64,000 nt of DNA from Tigriopus japonicus (lineage: Eukaryota > Arthropoda > Copepoda > Harpacticoida > Harpacticidae): NCBI GenBank assembly GCA_010645155.1, contig CM021312.1, positions 4,589,176 through 4,653,175 of the forward strand, given 5' to 3'. This document shows, piece after piece, positions 23,367 to 33,302 of the stretch (positions are counted from its first letter, which is position 1; the number at the start of each line of letters is the position of its first letter). The notes under the pieces were generated by a model. It was not told the DNA's origin. It did not search any database and worked only from the letters and a program-made list of their open reading frames with translations. Made by a program: the position numbers and the translations under genes.

Positions 23367-23815
23367 TTTTTACACGTAACATTAATAACGTATACATTTT
23401 ACCTGGATAATTCTGAATTGCGTCATTTGCACCCTGTGGCATTTTATGTTCAAGGTAATTGCTTTGGAAGTGAAACGACATGTGCTTAGATAGAACTTGA
23501 CGCTGTCGTGCAGAACGCAAAGGAAATCTACTTAGACATTGCTTGACAGCAACCATGCTAATTCGTTATTCAATGCTGATATTTGCACTCTATTTTAAGG
23601 TTTGGAAACAACTTTGGAAATATAGCAAAACCGTTGGTCCTTGGTTGACAAATGATGATTGATAATTTAGGTTTGATGGATATTTATTACACGGTTTAAC
23701 AACTCTTGGTTAAGCCCTTTCATCAGTGTCTTTTATAAAAAAAAAATCTGTCAAAAATGTGCAAGGAAGGGTGGCTTGTTATTATGGTAGGGAGAGAATG
23801 CTGAGTCTCATAATT

Positions 23816-23860
23816 AGGGACGGGCAAGAAGTGCAAACAACATGGGCTTCTAGTTAGCAA
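23816..23860. mobile_element. Solo hAT end (TTAGGGACGGGC)
   Basis: TTAGGGACGGGCAAGAAGTG resembles the hAT termini at 11524 and 21636. No partner end was found nearby. Confidence 0.45.
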
Positions 23861-24194
23861 AAGTTGCCAGCCCAAAACCGCAATATTAAGTGCAGAAAAC
23901 GGTCAAAATCACAAACTTAAAAAATAACAAATTTCTCTTACATAAAGCCCTAGTTACTTTCTTGTCTTAGTATTTTTCAATTCTTGAGCAAAATTTTAGA
24001 TATTTATGTTGTTGACCAAAAATACGTTAGCCTCCAATCAAGTTTTTCAAGATTTCCAACCTAACTTTATGTGGCCAAAATTAAGTGTGTTTTGTAACAG
24101 AAAAAAATACTGTTCAAACGGCTTGCAAAAATTAGAGGTTCATGCAATTTACTCTCAAAAAACTTGTTTCATCAAGCTCGTTTTTTCCTATGAT

Positions 24195-24480
24195 TGAGAC
24201 GACGTCAAGTTTCAACGCATTGCGGTCAGCCTGTCGAAATCAAACCAAGAAATACTGTTCACAGCTTACAGTTGATCACCCCCAATATCTTGTAAGCTGT
24301 TTTACGTTTCTCAAAGGTCTCACTCCATAAGCTGTGTTTGTACGTTTGAAAAACGCAGTCTATGCAGTAAAATTACACTTGAGCAAGGGTATTTCTACTC
24401 CGTATTACTGTGCTTCCGCTATGCTTCAAGTATACTTTCATTTGCACTCAACAACTGACCTTAAAGCTAACAACATCAAT
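24195..24480. repeat. Foldback-family and dispersed-repeat remnants
   Basis: Positions 24200-24300 resemble the repeat next to 13223 and 15210 (CATTGCGGTCAGCC, CTTACAGTTGATCACC). Positions 24318-24470 carry the ATAAGCTG...AAAACGCAG core and the GTGCTTCCGCTATGCTTC arm of the palindrome family at 10064. Confidence 0.55.
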
Positions 24481-24610
24481 TTTTAGATTACAATAGAGGT
24501 AAAGAGCAAAAACCATTTTTTTAATCAAGCCGCATCGCGTCGAAGAAACATTTAATGTGGACCGGCTGAAAAAATCCAGGAGCTAATGGAATAGAATATC
24601 GAAAAAATCA

Positions 24611-27175
24611 TTACATTTTTTGAAATAATGGTTTCGGCAAATGCCTCTTGTGATGATAAACTTTCTCACAAACCAACATAACAAATCCGGTTAAGCAACC
24701 CATTCCAAGAACCAAAAACAAAAAACCCACATGTAGCATGTCCAGTGAAAATGCATCGCTGCTGCTAGAAACAACAGGCATGTTCCCAATCTTTTTAGGG
24801 ATCCATTTGCGCTGAAGATAGTCCAAAATGCCGTTTTCTCTTAACTTTCTTATTTCGTAGTCCATCACCAAAGCAATCTCTGAATCTCGTTGAAAGCCAA
24901 AGAAGTAATGATTGTTGTAAGCGATCTCTGGAACAACTGTCACAAACTCTTTGAATTGAAGTTGGAACCAAGTTGGATCTCCATAGTAAACCACTTTCTC
25001 GAGAGTTGAATCAGAAAGACGGAGAACGACATCTTCATCGTTGAGGAACCTGAAGTGATGCCTGATTGATTCGAAAGCAGAGTCTTTTCTTGTTATTTCC
25101 TTAAAAAGCAAGGATTTTTCGGAACATAAAATCTCGTAGTTTTGATTGGCAGCATCTTCGAGTGACTTGATCTTGATTGGAGGAGGATCAGTTGTCATAA
25201 AAGACGTTAGTGTTGCCGAGTACATTGAAAATATTAAGAACCAACAAATGCTTCCATAAAATAGGATGGATGAATTTGAAGAAAATGGTGGGTGTAGAGG
25301 TCCTTTTTGAATGGCCATTGTTCCAACGATGCCGATGGTTTCAAGTACCTTTTCTTCTTCAGATGGCTTCCAAATAACGCAGAATACGATAAAAGACATC
25401 AATAAGAAAATGGCTATAACACCAATCCAAGCATTTAAACTAAACACTTCAAGGTATGCCAAGACATTGAAAGTTTTACCTTACAGACAAAAATCGGAGG
25501 TAGAGGGATCAAGACATTACACATATGGACTTAAGATTTAAAAGGTGAATGTGCAAATGAACAAAAAAATGAAGATCGCCATAGATTTGGCTTTTTATAA
25601 TTTTTGAAGCAAATATTTCCAATCTAAATGAGCCCAACGTACTGAACTTTCAACAAGGTCGGGAGAAGAAGTGAGGACTGTACGCATGAGCGAATAAATA
25701 CGAAAATTTTGTAGAGCTTTGGTGGATTGAATAAAAGCATTTGATCAATTTATTTTCTTGCCCTGTTATAATTTCATAGAGTCACGAAGTACTTTTGAGC
25801 AGATTTTTATTTTTTCATTTCTCTGCTGGCCTTGCCCTTGGACATGGCTGAGAAAATTGGGTCTATAAATAAAATTTGTTATTTACCACGTCTTTTTGTG
25901 CTTCACATATTTTTTTGTGAGATCAACCATTTTCGAGTCACGGACATGGATTACTCTTCCGTTTCGTATGATTTACCCGGTAGATTTCCACTCACACCAA
26001 ATCAGGTAATTCGACAATTGAAGTAGGCTTTACAATTGAAAGATATAACATTTGACTATTGTTTAAATATCAGCTAACTGTGGAGAATCCAAAACACTCA
26101 AAGTTGTATCTTCCACCTTCTTTGTGTCAAAAAGATGCCTTAAAATGTCAGGAAATTGCCAAACTCAGTCGGTTCGAAAACTGTGCTTTCTAGATTCTTG
26201 ATCACTCTATAGTCAAGTTTTGCCTTTAGGTGGCGGAAAAATCAGCGAATAATAGTTCATGTGAACTATATCGCTGTATTGGATAACCAAAGAACGTTCT
26301 GTTAAGTAGGATAGACCACCAACTACTACATCATTATTCTTTCGAATTAGCTCCATAATGAGTCCGTTCCATTGTCCTTGATCGTCTAAACTGCCCCATT
26401 GATGATCAGGGGGAAATTGGGTTTTCAGGGTGAAGTTCATTTTGAGAGCCAAAACCTGAATCACTTCCTCGAAATATCCAGACGGAGAAGTGGGATTGGA
26501 ATAGATTGTAAACGGAGGGTTTGGCAGGGAACCAGCGATTATTGGCGATCCATGGAAATTGCTTCTACATTTGATGGACAGGCATTCGTTTTTCACCCTC
26601 AATCCAAAATTATGGTTCCATGATCCAATGTGTTCAATGATCACGCGTTGCTTGTAAGAATAGCATTGGATTAAGTCAATATTGCGTTCCTTAACCTTAT
26701 ATAAATAAAGCCTAGAATCCAGTCTTAATTTGGGTTCTAACAGGTTTAATAAGTCCACATTGTAAGGGATCAAGACTTCATTCTGGCGGATTGTGTTTTG
26801 GTTCAAGAGAACGTGGAATGAACCAAGTTCCAGTAATTCCAAAAGCACAAGAGTAAATCCTATGGCACTTGTATTGGCAAAGGTACTCGAAAATTCCGAC
26901 TCAGTCATATCGTGACCCCATAAATGAATGCCCGACACCTGATGAATAAAACTACCGACAAATATTGGGTCTCCGTAAGGAAAGGTTGTTAAGAAATCCA
27001 GTATAAAGGACCACATTTTTAGTGCACGATAAGGCAAGGTTTCGTTGTAAACTAGGATCCTTCTCATCAAAGAATGAAAAAGGAAACGAGTATCAAGCGA
27101 GTTTGAAAGAACTGAGGCAATGAGGGCCTTTTGATCGTACAAATTGTAGTGCACTGTAATGAAGAGCATACTCAT
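24611..27175 (-). CDS. Ionotropic receptor (IR, iGluR-like ligand-gated channel)
   Basis: Two exons are visible: 27175-26224 and 25479-24611. Exon 1 carries the first ligand-binding lobe (PPFTIYSNP...GYFEEVIQVLA..., ending with TERSLVIQYS, whose Arg occupies the usual ligand-carboxylate position). Exon 2 carries TM1 (SLNAWIGVIAIFLLMSFIVF), the pore region, TM2 with SMYSATLTSFMT matching the iGluR SYTANLAAF motif, the second lobe and TM3 (MLHVGFLFLVLGMGCLTGF), and ends at 24611. Joined length is about 606 residues, normal for divergent arthropod IRs. They act as chemosensory cation-channel subunits in sensory-neuron membranes. The exons join in frame (G|GT) across a 744-base intron beginning GC. 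The true N-terminus is uncertain: no signal peptide is visible, a hAT-like insertion starts just upstream, and a possible acceptor (CTTCATTACAG, exon from 27153) implies a further 5' exon. Confidence 0.8.
25480..26223 (-). other. Candidate GC-AG intron of the IR gene
   Basis: On the minus strand the exon ends CCTAAAG and the intron begins GCAAAACTTG. It closes with TTTTTGTCTGTAAG before exon GTAAAACTTTC. Joining restores KG-KTF within the linker between lobe 1 and TM1. GC donors are a known minor class. The intron includes a dispersed repeat fragment at 25918-25990. Confidence 0.6.
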
Positions 27176-27191
27176 TTCGTGCGTATCTAAT

Positions 27192-27434
27192 GCAGGGGTT
27201 CTGAAACTGAGATTCTCCAGGGGGCCCTGAAGGATTTTCAAAAATTGCCAAAATGGGTGAACTTGTAAATCTTGTCAGCTTTTTATCCTTGCTTTTGAAA
27301 ATCAAGGAACCCACAGTGAAAGTGGTACATGCCTCAGGAGGAAATTTTTAGGATGTCAAAAATGTCCGGGCTTCTCAATTCTCAAGAAGAGTTAAGGAGG
27401 CCCTGTCTCGAAACAATTCAAGAGCCCCTGATCC
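27192..27434. mobile_element. hAT-like MITE next to the IR gene, tentative
   Basis: Starts CAGGGGTTCTGAAACTGAG and ends CAAGAGCCCCTG. The flanks ATCTAATG and ATCCAGTG match at six of eight bases. It lies immediately upstream of the first visible IR exon. Confidence 0.5.
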
Positions 27435-27538
27435 AGTGCTTCATTGTTATAGACTCCAAAAGCTTTTTTTAAAACTATGACAGGTCCATTAGGTAGAGGA
27501 AAACAAAAAGGATGCACGCCGGGACAATGACATTGCAT

Positions 27539-27610
27539 TGCCGTGATCAGGATTCGAACCTGGGTTACTGCGGCCACAACGCAGGGTCCTAACCACTAGA
27601 CGATCACGGC
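27539..27610 (-). tRNA. tRNA-His (GTG), possibly a SINE head
   Basis: The minus strand gives a 72-base cloverleaf. Acceptor strands GCCGTGA and TCACGGC pair fully, with discriminator A. The A-box is TAGTGGTTAGG, the anticodon arm is CTGCG-TTGTGGC-CGCAG with anticodon GTG, and the B-box is GGTTCGAATCC. One T-stem pair (closing CCTGA instead of CCTGG) is mismatched. A T-run near 27505 could end transcription. Because diverged copies of the same tRNA are fused to SINE bodies at 23285, 42005 and 57290, and this one has the same GATGCGAAG leader, it may be a recently inserted SINE head and not the cellular gene. Confidence 0.55.
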
Positions 27611-28329
27611 TCTTCGCATCTTGCTTATTAAGACCCAAATCTTATAATAAAAATTACATCAATTATATCTCGTCAAATTTCATGTTCAAGGTAATCACTG
27701 AAGACGGACATTTTGCGTAAACAAAACGATGTTGTGTGCAATACTATTCCACGTTTACAGATGCCGATCATCATACCCAAGTTGAATTCGGTTGAATTCA
27801 AGTTAGAGAATAGAGTATAGAAGTACTCTCGATGTGGTCCTCTTTTCACGAACAAAGTGAAGGTTATGATTTGACCTCATCAGAATTCAAGTTGTTTGCG
27901 CTTAGCAACTTCTATGAAAGTGATTTTTTATTTCATTTCACGTCCATGCTCCTGGTCACACGAAACGCCCGTCTCTGGCGATTACTTTGAAAGTGAAGCT
28001 ACATGTGCATTGTTTGATCTTTAAAGCTGTCATGCACAACATAACGGAGATCAAATCAGGTACAGTGAGTAGTTCTAGATACAGAAATGTTTCTCTGAAA
28101 AGTAGGGGTGCAGGTTTCAGGGAAATAAGATTTTGTGACCAAAAACATGTTAATTGCTATTTGCTAGCTTTTAAAGTTTATGTGCCATTTTTGGGCAAAT
28201 AAATACCAAATTTGGCGGTTTTGGGGCAAATCAATGCAAAAGTTGTCTTTGTGGGAAAAATTGGAAAAGCAAATATTTGGCCAAAATGTTTTGTTTAAGG
28301 GATATATTGATCGATTATTCAATGGAAAT

Positions 28330-28503
28330 CGGAAGCTATTTAGTTTCGAGGACAGGAGAACTTTGGTTTAAAAGGTTTATTTCGGAAACCGGCTTAATTG
28401 GAAAAGATGTTGATAGGAGAGGAAGAAGAACACAAGTGAATATTTTGAGTAACATAGAGAAGAGTTGAGCACGTTCGGTTCGCGAGCATCACACTATCAC
28501 ACA
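28330..28503 (-). repeat. 3' LTR of the gypsy-like element
   Basis: 174 bases, reading TGTGTGATAGTGTGATGC at its start on the minus strand and ending AGCTTCCG. No difference from the 5' LTR was seen. The terminal CG instead of CA is atypical. Confidence 0.9.
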
Positions 28504-28631
28504 TGCCCTCCCAGGAAGAGTTCATCTCGGAGAAATAAAACTTGGTGCATAACAATCCGGACCATGTCTCACTCTCGTTCCTCTACGTAATTCATGGTCT
28601 TTTGGAGGATCACTTTTTTCGGCTGAATCCT

Positions 28632-31600
28632 CTAACTTGATCTTTGTTTCGCCACCCTGATCAGACTGAGGTTGCGCCATTTCAAACGGCCAGTTTCAGT
28701 CAACACAAGGTAGCTTCGACGATGAGCATAGTAATGTTTGATTTCCCCAAGAGTATCCCACAACTTCGATCGGGGGTTCTGGACCCTCACAATGTCGCCA
28801 GGGCTGAGACGCCGCAAATCTCGGGCCTTGGTATCAAAATGAGCCTTCACCTTAGCTCGTAACCGATCCGCTTTCCTGTCGGCCGCTTTGACCGCCAAAT
28901 TGATCTCCGGACGAAAGGCCACCGGTCCACAAGGCAATCGAGTACGGGTAGGCCTGCCAAACAAGCGCTGCGCGGGAGACATTCCATCTTTGCGGGGCGT
29001 GTTCCGATATTCTAACATCGCATTAACAAATGCCGGGGTCTCGAGATTGCCAGAGGGCGCCACTTTTTGAAGAATCCGCTTCATGGACTTGACCATGGCC
29101 TCGGCAAAGCCGTTTCCTTCGTGATGATGAGGCGATGAAGGGTCGTGTTTAATTCCCCAATGGACGCAAAAATCGGCAAAGGCCTTGGACTTAAACTGTG
29201 GGCCCCCATCGGAAAACAATTGGCGAGCCATGCCCATTTGCATGCTCCACTCGAGAATAAATCGGCATACTTTTTTTGTGTCCACCGTGCGGCCACAATT
29301 GTAAATCTCTGCCCACCCCGAATATTTGTCCCCAATCATCAAGAATTCACGGCCAGCATGGTGAAATAAATCCATGGCCACAATTTCACCAGGCCAATCA
29401 GGACGACCTGATTGTACTAGAGTCTCTTTTTGATGACTTGCCTTATAGATTTGACATTCATCACCCCGATCAACACTATTGGCAATATCTTGAGTGATTC
29501 GGGGCCAAAAGACACATTGTTGAGCTCGCATCTTAGTCCGTTCTTTCCCCTGATGAGCTGCATGCAAATCAGCCAAAACACTTCGACGAAGACTCTCTGG
29601 AATTACTACCCGACAACCGTAAAGCACTACTCCATTCAAGGAAGACAATTTGGCACGAAATCGCCAATAGGGTCGAATCTCTTCATCAAGGTTGTTTTTG
29701 TGATCAGGAAAACCACTTACTATGGTGTTCAAGAGTTTGATATAAACCCCGTCCTGTTCTCCCAAAACACGCACTTTGGTTAGTGTTACATCTTGAATAA
29801 GTGGATCTGCAGCTTGAAGCATGTTGATTGTGACACACTTGGAGTATTCTTCGACATCAAATTCGCCTTCAAGGTCTTCATCTTTTGGAGATTCCACTGG
29901 GAAACGAGAAAATACATCCACCGTTGTATGTTTCTTTCCCGATCGCCAAATTACGGTGGGTGAACAACACAACAATTTCTCTTTAAGACGAATGATCCGA
30001 GGTGTGTCAATGTCATCCAGCCTTTTGTTGTTAATAATTCCTTCCAGTGGTTTGTGGTCGACGAGCAGCTCAAACTTAGCCCCACGCAAGAATGATCTAC
30101 ATTTCTTGACGGCCCATACTACCGCCAAGAGCTCCACCTCTGTTGCTGAATATCGTGACTCGGTGGATGTGACACACCGACTACCACATTGCAACAATTT
30201 CCATTGCCCCTCCGGCTCCTGTTGCCAAAGGGCGAATCCCAAACCTTTAGTTTGAGCCGCATCAGTTTCTAGTCGCAAGGGTGCATTCGGGCGGTAATGA
30301 GTGAGCACTCGAGGAGACGTCAGAACACTGATGATGGATTCGAATGCTTTTTGTTGATGGCCTCCCCAAACAAAAGCTGTCCGAGGGGATAACAACGGAC
30401 GAAGTGGAATCAGAAGCTCGGCTATGTCTGGTGAGAACGCCTCAAATTGTTGCACTAATCCGCAAAAAGAGCGAGTGTCTGTGCGAGATTTTGGTATTGG
30501 AAATTTTCGAAGGGCTTGGACGAGTGATGGATTAACAGTGTATCCATGCTTCGATAATAAGTATCCACACCACTCGACGCTGGGTTGACCGTAAACGAAC
30601 TTTTTTCTTCCCAGAGTGATACCCGCTTCTTGACAACGCCTAAGAACTTCGCGGACCCGTTCCTCATGTTCAGGTCCTAACACCCGATCATAGATCACAA
30701 TGTCTTCCACAATTTTTTTCACGTTGGGGAGTCCCGCCAAGGCTTAATCACCTCGACGATTGTGTTCGTCACCCGCGCTTATGAGACCCATAGCATTCCT
30801 CAAAAAACGCTTATACCCCCATTGGGTCACAAACGTGGTTAAGGCCTTAGAATCCTAACTCAACGGTACTTGCCAGTACCCGTGTCTTGCATCTAGGGTT
30901 GTGAAGACACCCATTCCAGGAGGGATAGTCACTACCTCTTCATGTGGAATCTTTGTTTGATAACCTGGACGTTTAACGTAGCGATTTAACGAAGTGAAAT
31001 CCACAGTAATCCGAGGTTCATCCGAATTCTTTTTCGGCACAACCACCATAGGGTGAGTCCATTCAGGAGTATCTTCTGGAGGAACATCTTCAGTAATTCC
31101 TTTCTTATCCATTGCTTCCAGTTGGGCCCGAACCTTCTCTTCCCAATGGAGTGGAACACTGTACGCTTTGTATCGTCGGACTGGTACAGCGTCTGGAACC
31201 AACTCGATTTTCATTGGTGGACCTTTCATGGCTTGAAGAGGGCCCTCATCATCGAACACTGTAGGGAAGTCTTCAATTAATTTCTGCCTGGTCTCATTAC
31301 TTGTCTCAGATGTCTCCAAAGGTGTCACAGTCGTGGTTAATGACAACTCAGATGGTTTCTGTAATGACAGGAAGGCAATCGAATTTGGCCAACCAGGAGG
31401 GATTAGACCTAAAGCTTCACATCCCTTACGACTCAGGAGGGGTACATTACATTGGTCTAACACGTGGATTTCCGCCATGTATATTTGAGCCTCACGTTGA
31501 AGACCCACTGATCTCACGCCCCGAGATAGAAGAGGTTTGCCATCCGCTCCCAAGAGGGTATCTGAATCGCTTCTCCATTTGTATGGTTTGCCGCCCACAA

Positions 31601-32846
31601 AGTTCACCATATGCTGGACTGACATTGTGTCACATCCAGCACCTGTGTCTGGTAACCAAGCCATTTTCAGAGGAGCGCACTTTCCATGGGACATCGTAAG
31701 TTGAACCAAATCATTACAGTTGGTGACTTGACCCACGAAAATACTATTCTGAATCTTTGCCTCCTCCGATTGCTTTTTGGAACGACACATGGATTGGAAA
31801 TGTCCTTTTTTTCCACATGAATGGCAAATTAACAGTTTAGCTCCACATTTGCCTTCTTGGTGTTCGTACCCACAGCTCTGACAATTGGTTGGAAGGCCAT
31901 TGCTTATCGGTTTCTTGACAGAGCTTGTTGACTTATGACTTCCCTCTTTTGAGAACTTGCCCTTCTTGTAAGCAGACTGTTTCCTTATTGCATTCACCTT
32001 GGGTTTACACAGCAAGGAATCCGTGCGACGACTTGATTCATGGTTGCGACACACTTCTAAAACGCTCTTCAAAGTTAATTGGTCCAGTGGCGTTTTGAGG
32101 ACCTCCTGTCTCATCGCTGAGTCTTGTAGACCAGCAATCAATCGGTCTCGAATACGTTCCTCACTATGATCTGACGAGTGCCCACAAGAGTGATTGTATC
32201 CACCACTGCGATCAATCGCTCGTAATACAGTGCAATAGGTATCAATATTCTCTCCCACTTCTTGATCTCTCCGAATGAATTCCATTCTATCCAATAGAGC
32301 ATGCCTTTGTCGTCGGACATAGTAGAGACCATTATCCCCAGGGATAACAATCGTGCCTTCAGTCCACATTTTCGTCCATTCTTCATTGAGTGCTGACCGC
32401 AAGATAGCTCGACGAGCAGATAAGTCGCAATCTTGATGCAAGCGTGTTGCTGCCGCATAATCGTCGAAACGTAGCCTCCAATCTCGAAAATCCTCCAATT
32501 TCAATCCATCAGGGCTCCTGAGAAGGGGAACATCCATCCTTTTTGCAACGTTCCGGGCATGATTTCTTTGAGATCCCAAGGTAGATTGTGAAGAGTCTTC
32601 AGTAGACAATCGTTGTTGAACATGACTTCCCGTAGCTTCCAAGACCTTGGACATGAAATTTTGCATTTCAAGCCGTTGCTCTCGTAATGCTTCAACAAAC
32701 AACCGAGAAGTGGAGTCTTCTGATGACGCCCCATCTTGTTTCACTTTTGCCTCTAGCTCAGATTTCAAACGTTCAATCTCAACGTCTTTGGCCGCCAAAC
32801 CGATCTCTAGATCGGCTTTTGTTGGTTTCGACATCGTACACCACAA
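28632..32846 (-). pseudogene. gag-pol polyprotein with two in-frame stops
   Basis: The frame starts at 32846 (or a second Met at 32834) and stays in register to 28632, about 1400 codons, interrupted by TAG at 30855-30857 and TAA near 30743. In order: a coiled-coil-like N-terminus (KDVEIERLKSELEAK), a CHSCGKKGHFQSMC zinc knuckle, the protease site PDTGAG, RT block LDARHGYWQVPL, then the segment with the stops, then the RT active-site region reading IVEDIVIYD, RNase H (LETDAAQTKG, LLVDHKPLEG) and an integrase core (AMDLF, FSDGGPQF, NGFAEAMV). Both stops fall inside the reverse transcriptase, and the integrase zinc finger reads CQIY in place of CxxC. As it stands the copy should not make a full pol protein. 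Confidence 0.88.
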
Positions 32847-32873
32847 CCAATCTCCCGTTAACCGCCTGCGCCA

Positions 32874-33047
32874 CGGAAGCTATTTAGTTTCGAGGACAGG
32901 AGAACTTTGGTTTAAAAGGTTTATTTCGGAAACCGGCTTAATTGGAAAAGATGTTGATAGGAGAGGAAGAAGAACACAAGTGAATATTTTGAGTAACATA
33001 GAGAAGAGTTGAGCACGTTCGGTTCGCGAGCATCACACTATCACACA
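32874..33047 (-). repeat. 5' LTR of the gypsy-like element
   Basis: Copy of the 174-base LTR at the 5' end of the minus-strand element. It is followed inward by TGGCGCAGGCGG at 32872, a likely primer-binding site whose tRNA I cannot identify. Confidence 0.9.
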
Positions 33048-33302
33048 GAAATAAAAATATTTTCTCTTAAATGTTCATACACCTGCATTCCACTTTATTG
33101 TTGGTGAAACATAATGTTCATTTGCCGAATATACTGGCCAGTTTTGCTATATTCTGGTAAATTTTCGTGTCTACTTGCCACTTTATTTTGCATTTCTTGT
33201 TTTATATGTCATTTTCTTTGTTATTTTGGACGCGTTTTTTGCCATTTTTGGGGCCTAAGAAGCATGTTTTATTTGCCAGAAATCTGCACCCCTACTGATA
33301 AG

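Larger units (their letters stand above)
22790..23830 (+). mobile_element. Composite element with tRNA-like ends, copy A
   Basis: In order it contains a tRNA-Pro-like head (22790-22862), an exon-like coding module (22961-23131), a SINE body (23155-23285), a tRNA-His-like block in reverse orientation (about 23285-23366) and a tail region to about 23830. The same order of parts recurs at 57051-57800 and, inverted, at about 42600-41300. A partial copy (tRNA-His block plus tail) is at 27500-28070. No transposase is visible; mobility via LINE machinery is an inference from the tRNA-derived parts. Confidence 0.6.
28330..33047 (-). mobile_element. Ty3/gypsy-like LTR retrotransposon
   Basis: Two 174-base LTRs bound a 4718-base element lying on the minus strand, flanked by the exact 5-base duplication GAAAT (28325-28329 and 33048-33052). 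One gag-pol frame shows a zinc knuckle, aspartic protease, reverse transcriptase, RNase H and integrase in Ty3/gypsy order, and no envelope gene. A purine-rich tract (GGGAGGG, minus strand) precedes the 3' LTR and a TGGCGC start, as expected for a primer-binding site, follows the 5' LTR. The LTRs look identical, so insertion was recent, yet the frame has two stop codons. Confidence 0.92.
28103..33294. mobile_element. hAT-type element of about 470 bases, split by an LTR retrotransposon
   Basis: The left end TAGGGGTGCAGGTTTC (28103) and right end GAAATCTGCACCCCTA (33294) are inverted. Flanks CTGAAAAG (28095-28102) and CTGATAAG (33295-33302) are an 8-base duplication with one change. Removing the retrotransposon at 28330-33047 and one 5-base duplication leaves about 470 bases with no transposase. 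The retrotransposon therefore landed inside an older hAT copy. Confidence 0.75.

Noticed and set aside
28888..30255. Plus-strand frames across the retrotransposon
   Set aside because: They are antisense shadows of the minus-strand gag-pol frame, with no independent domain content.
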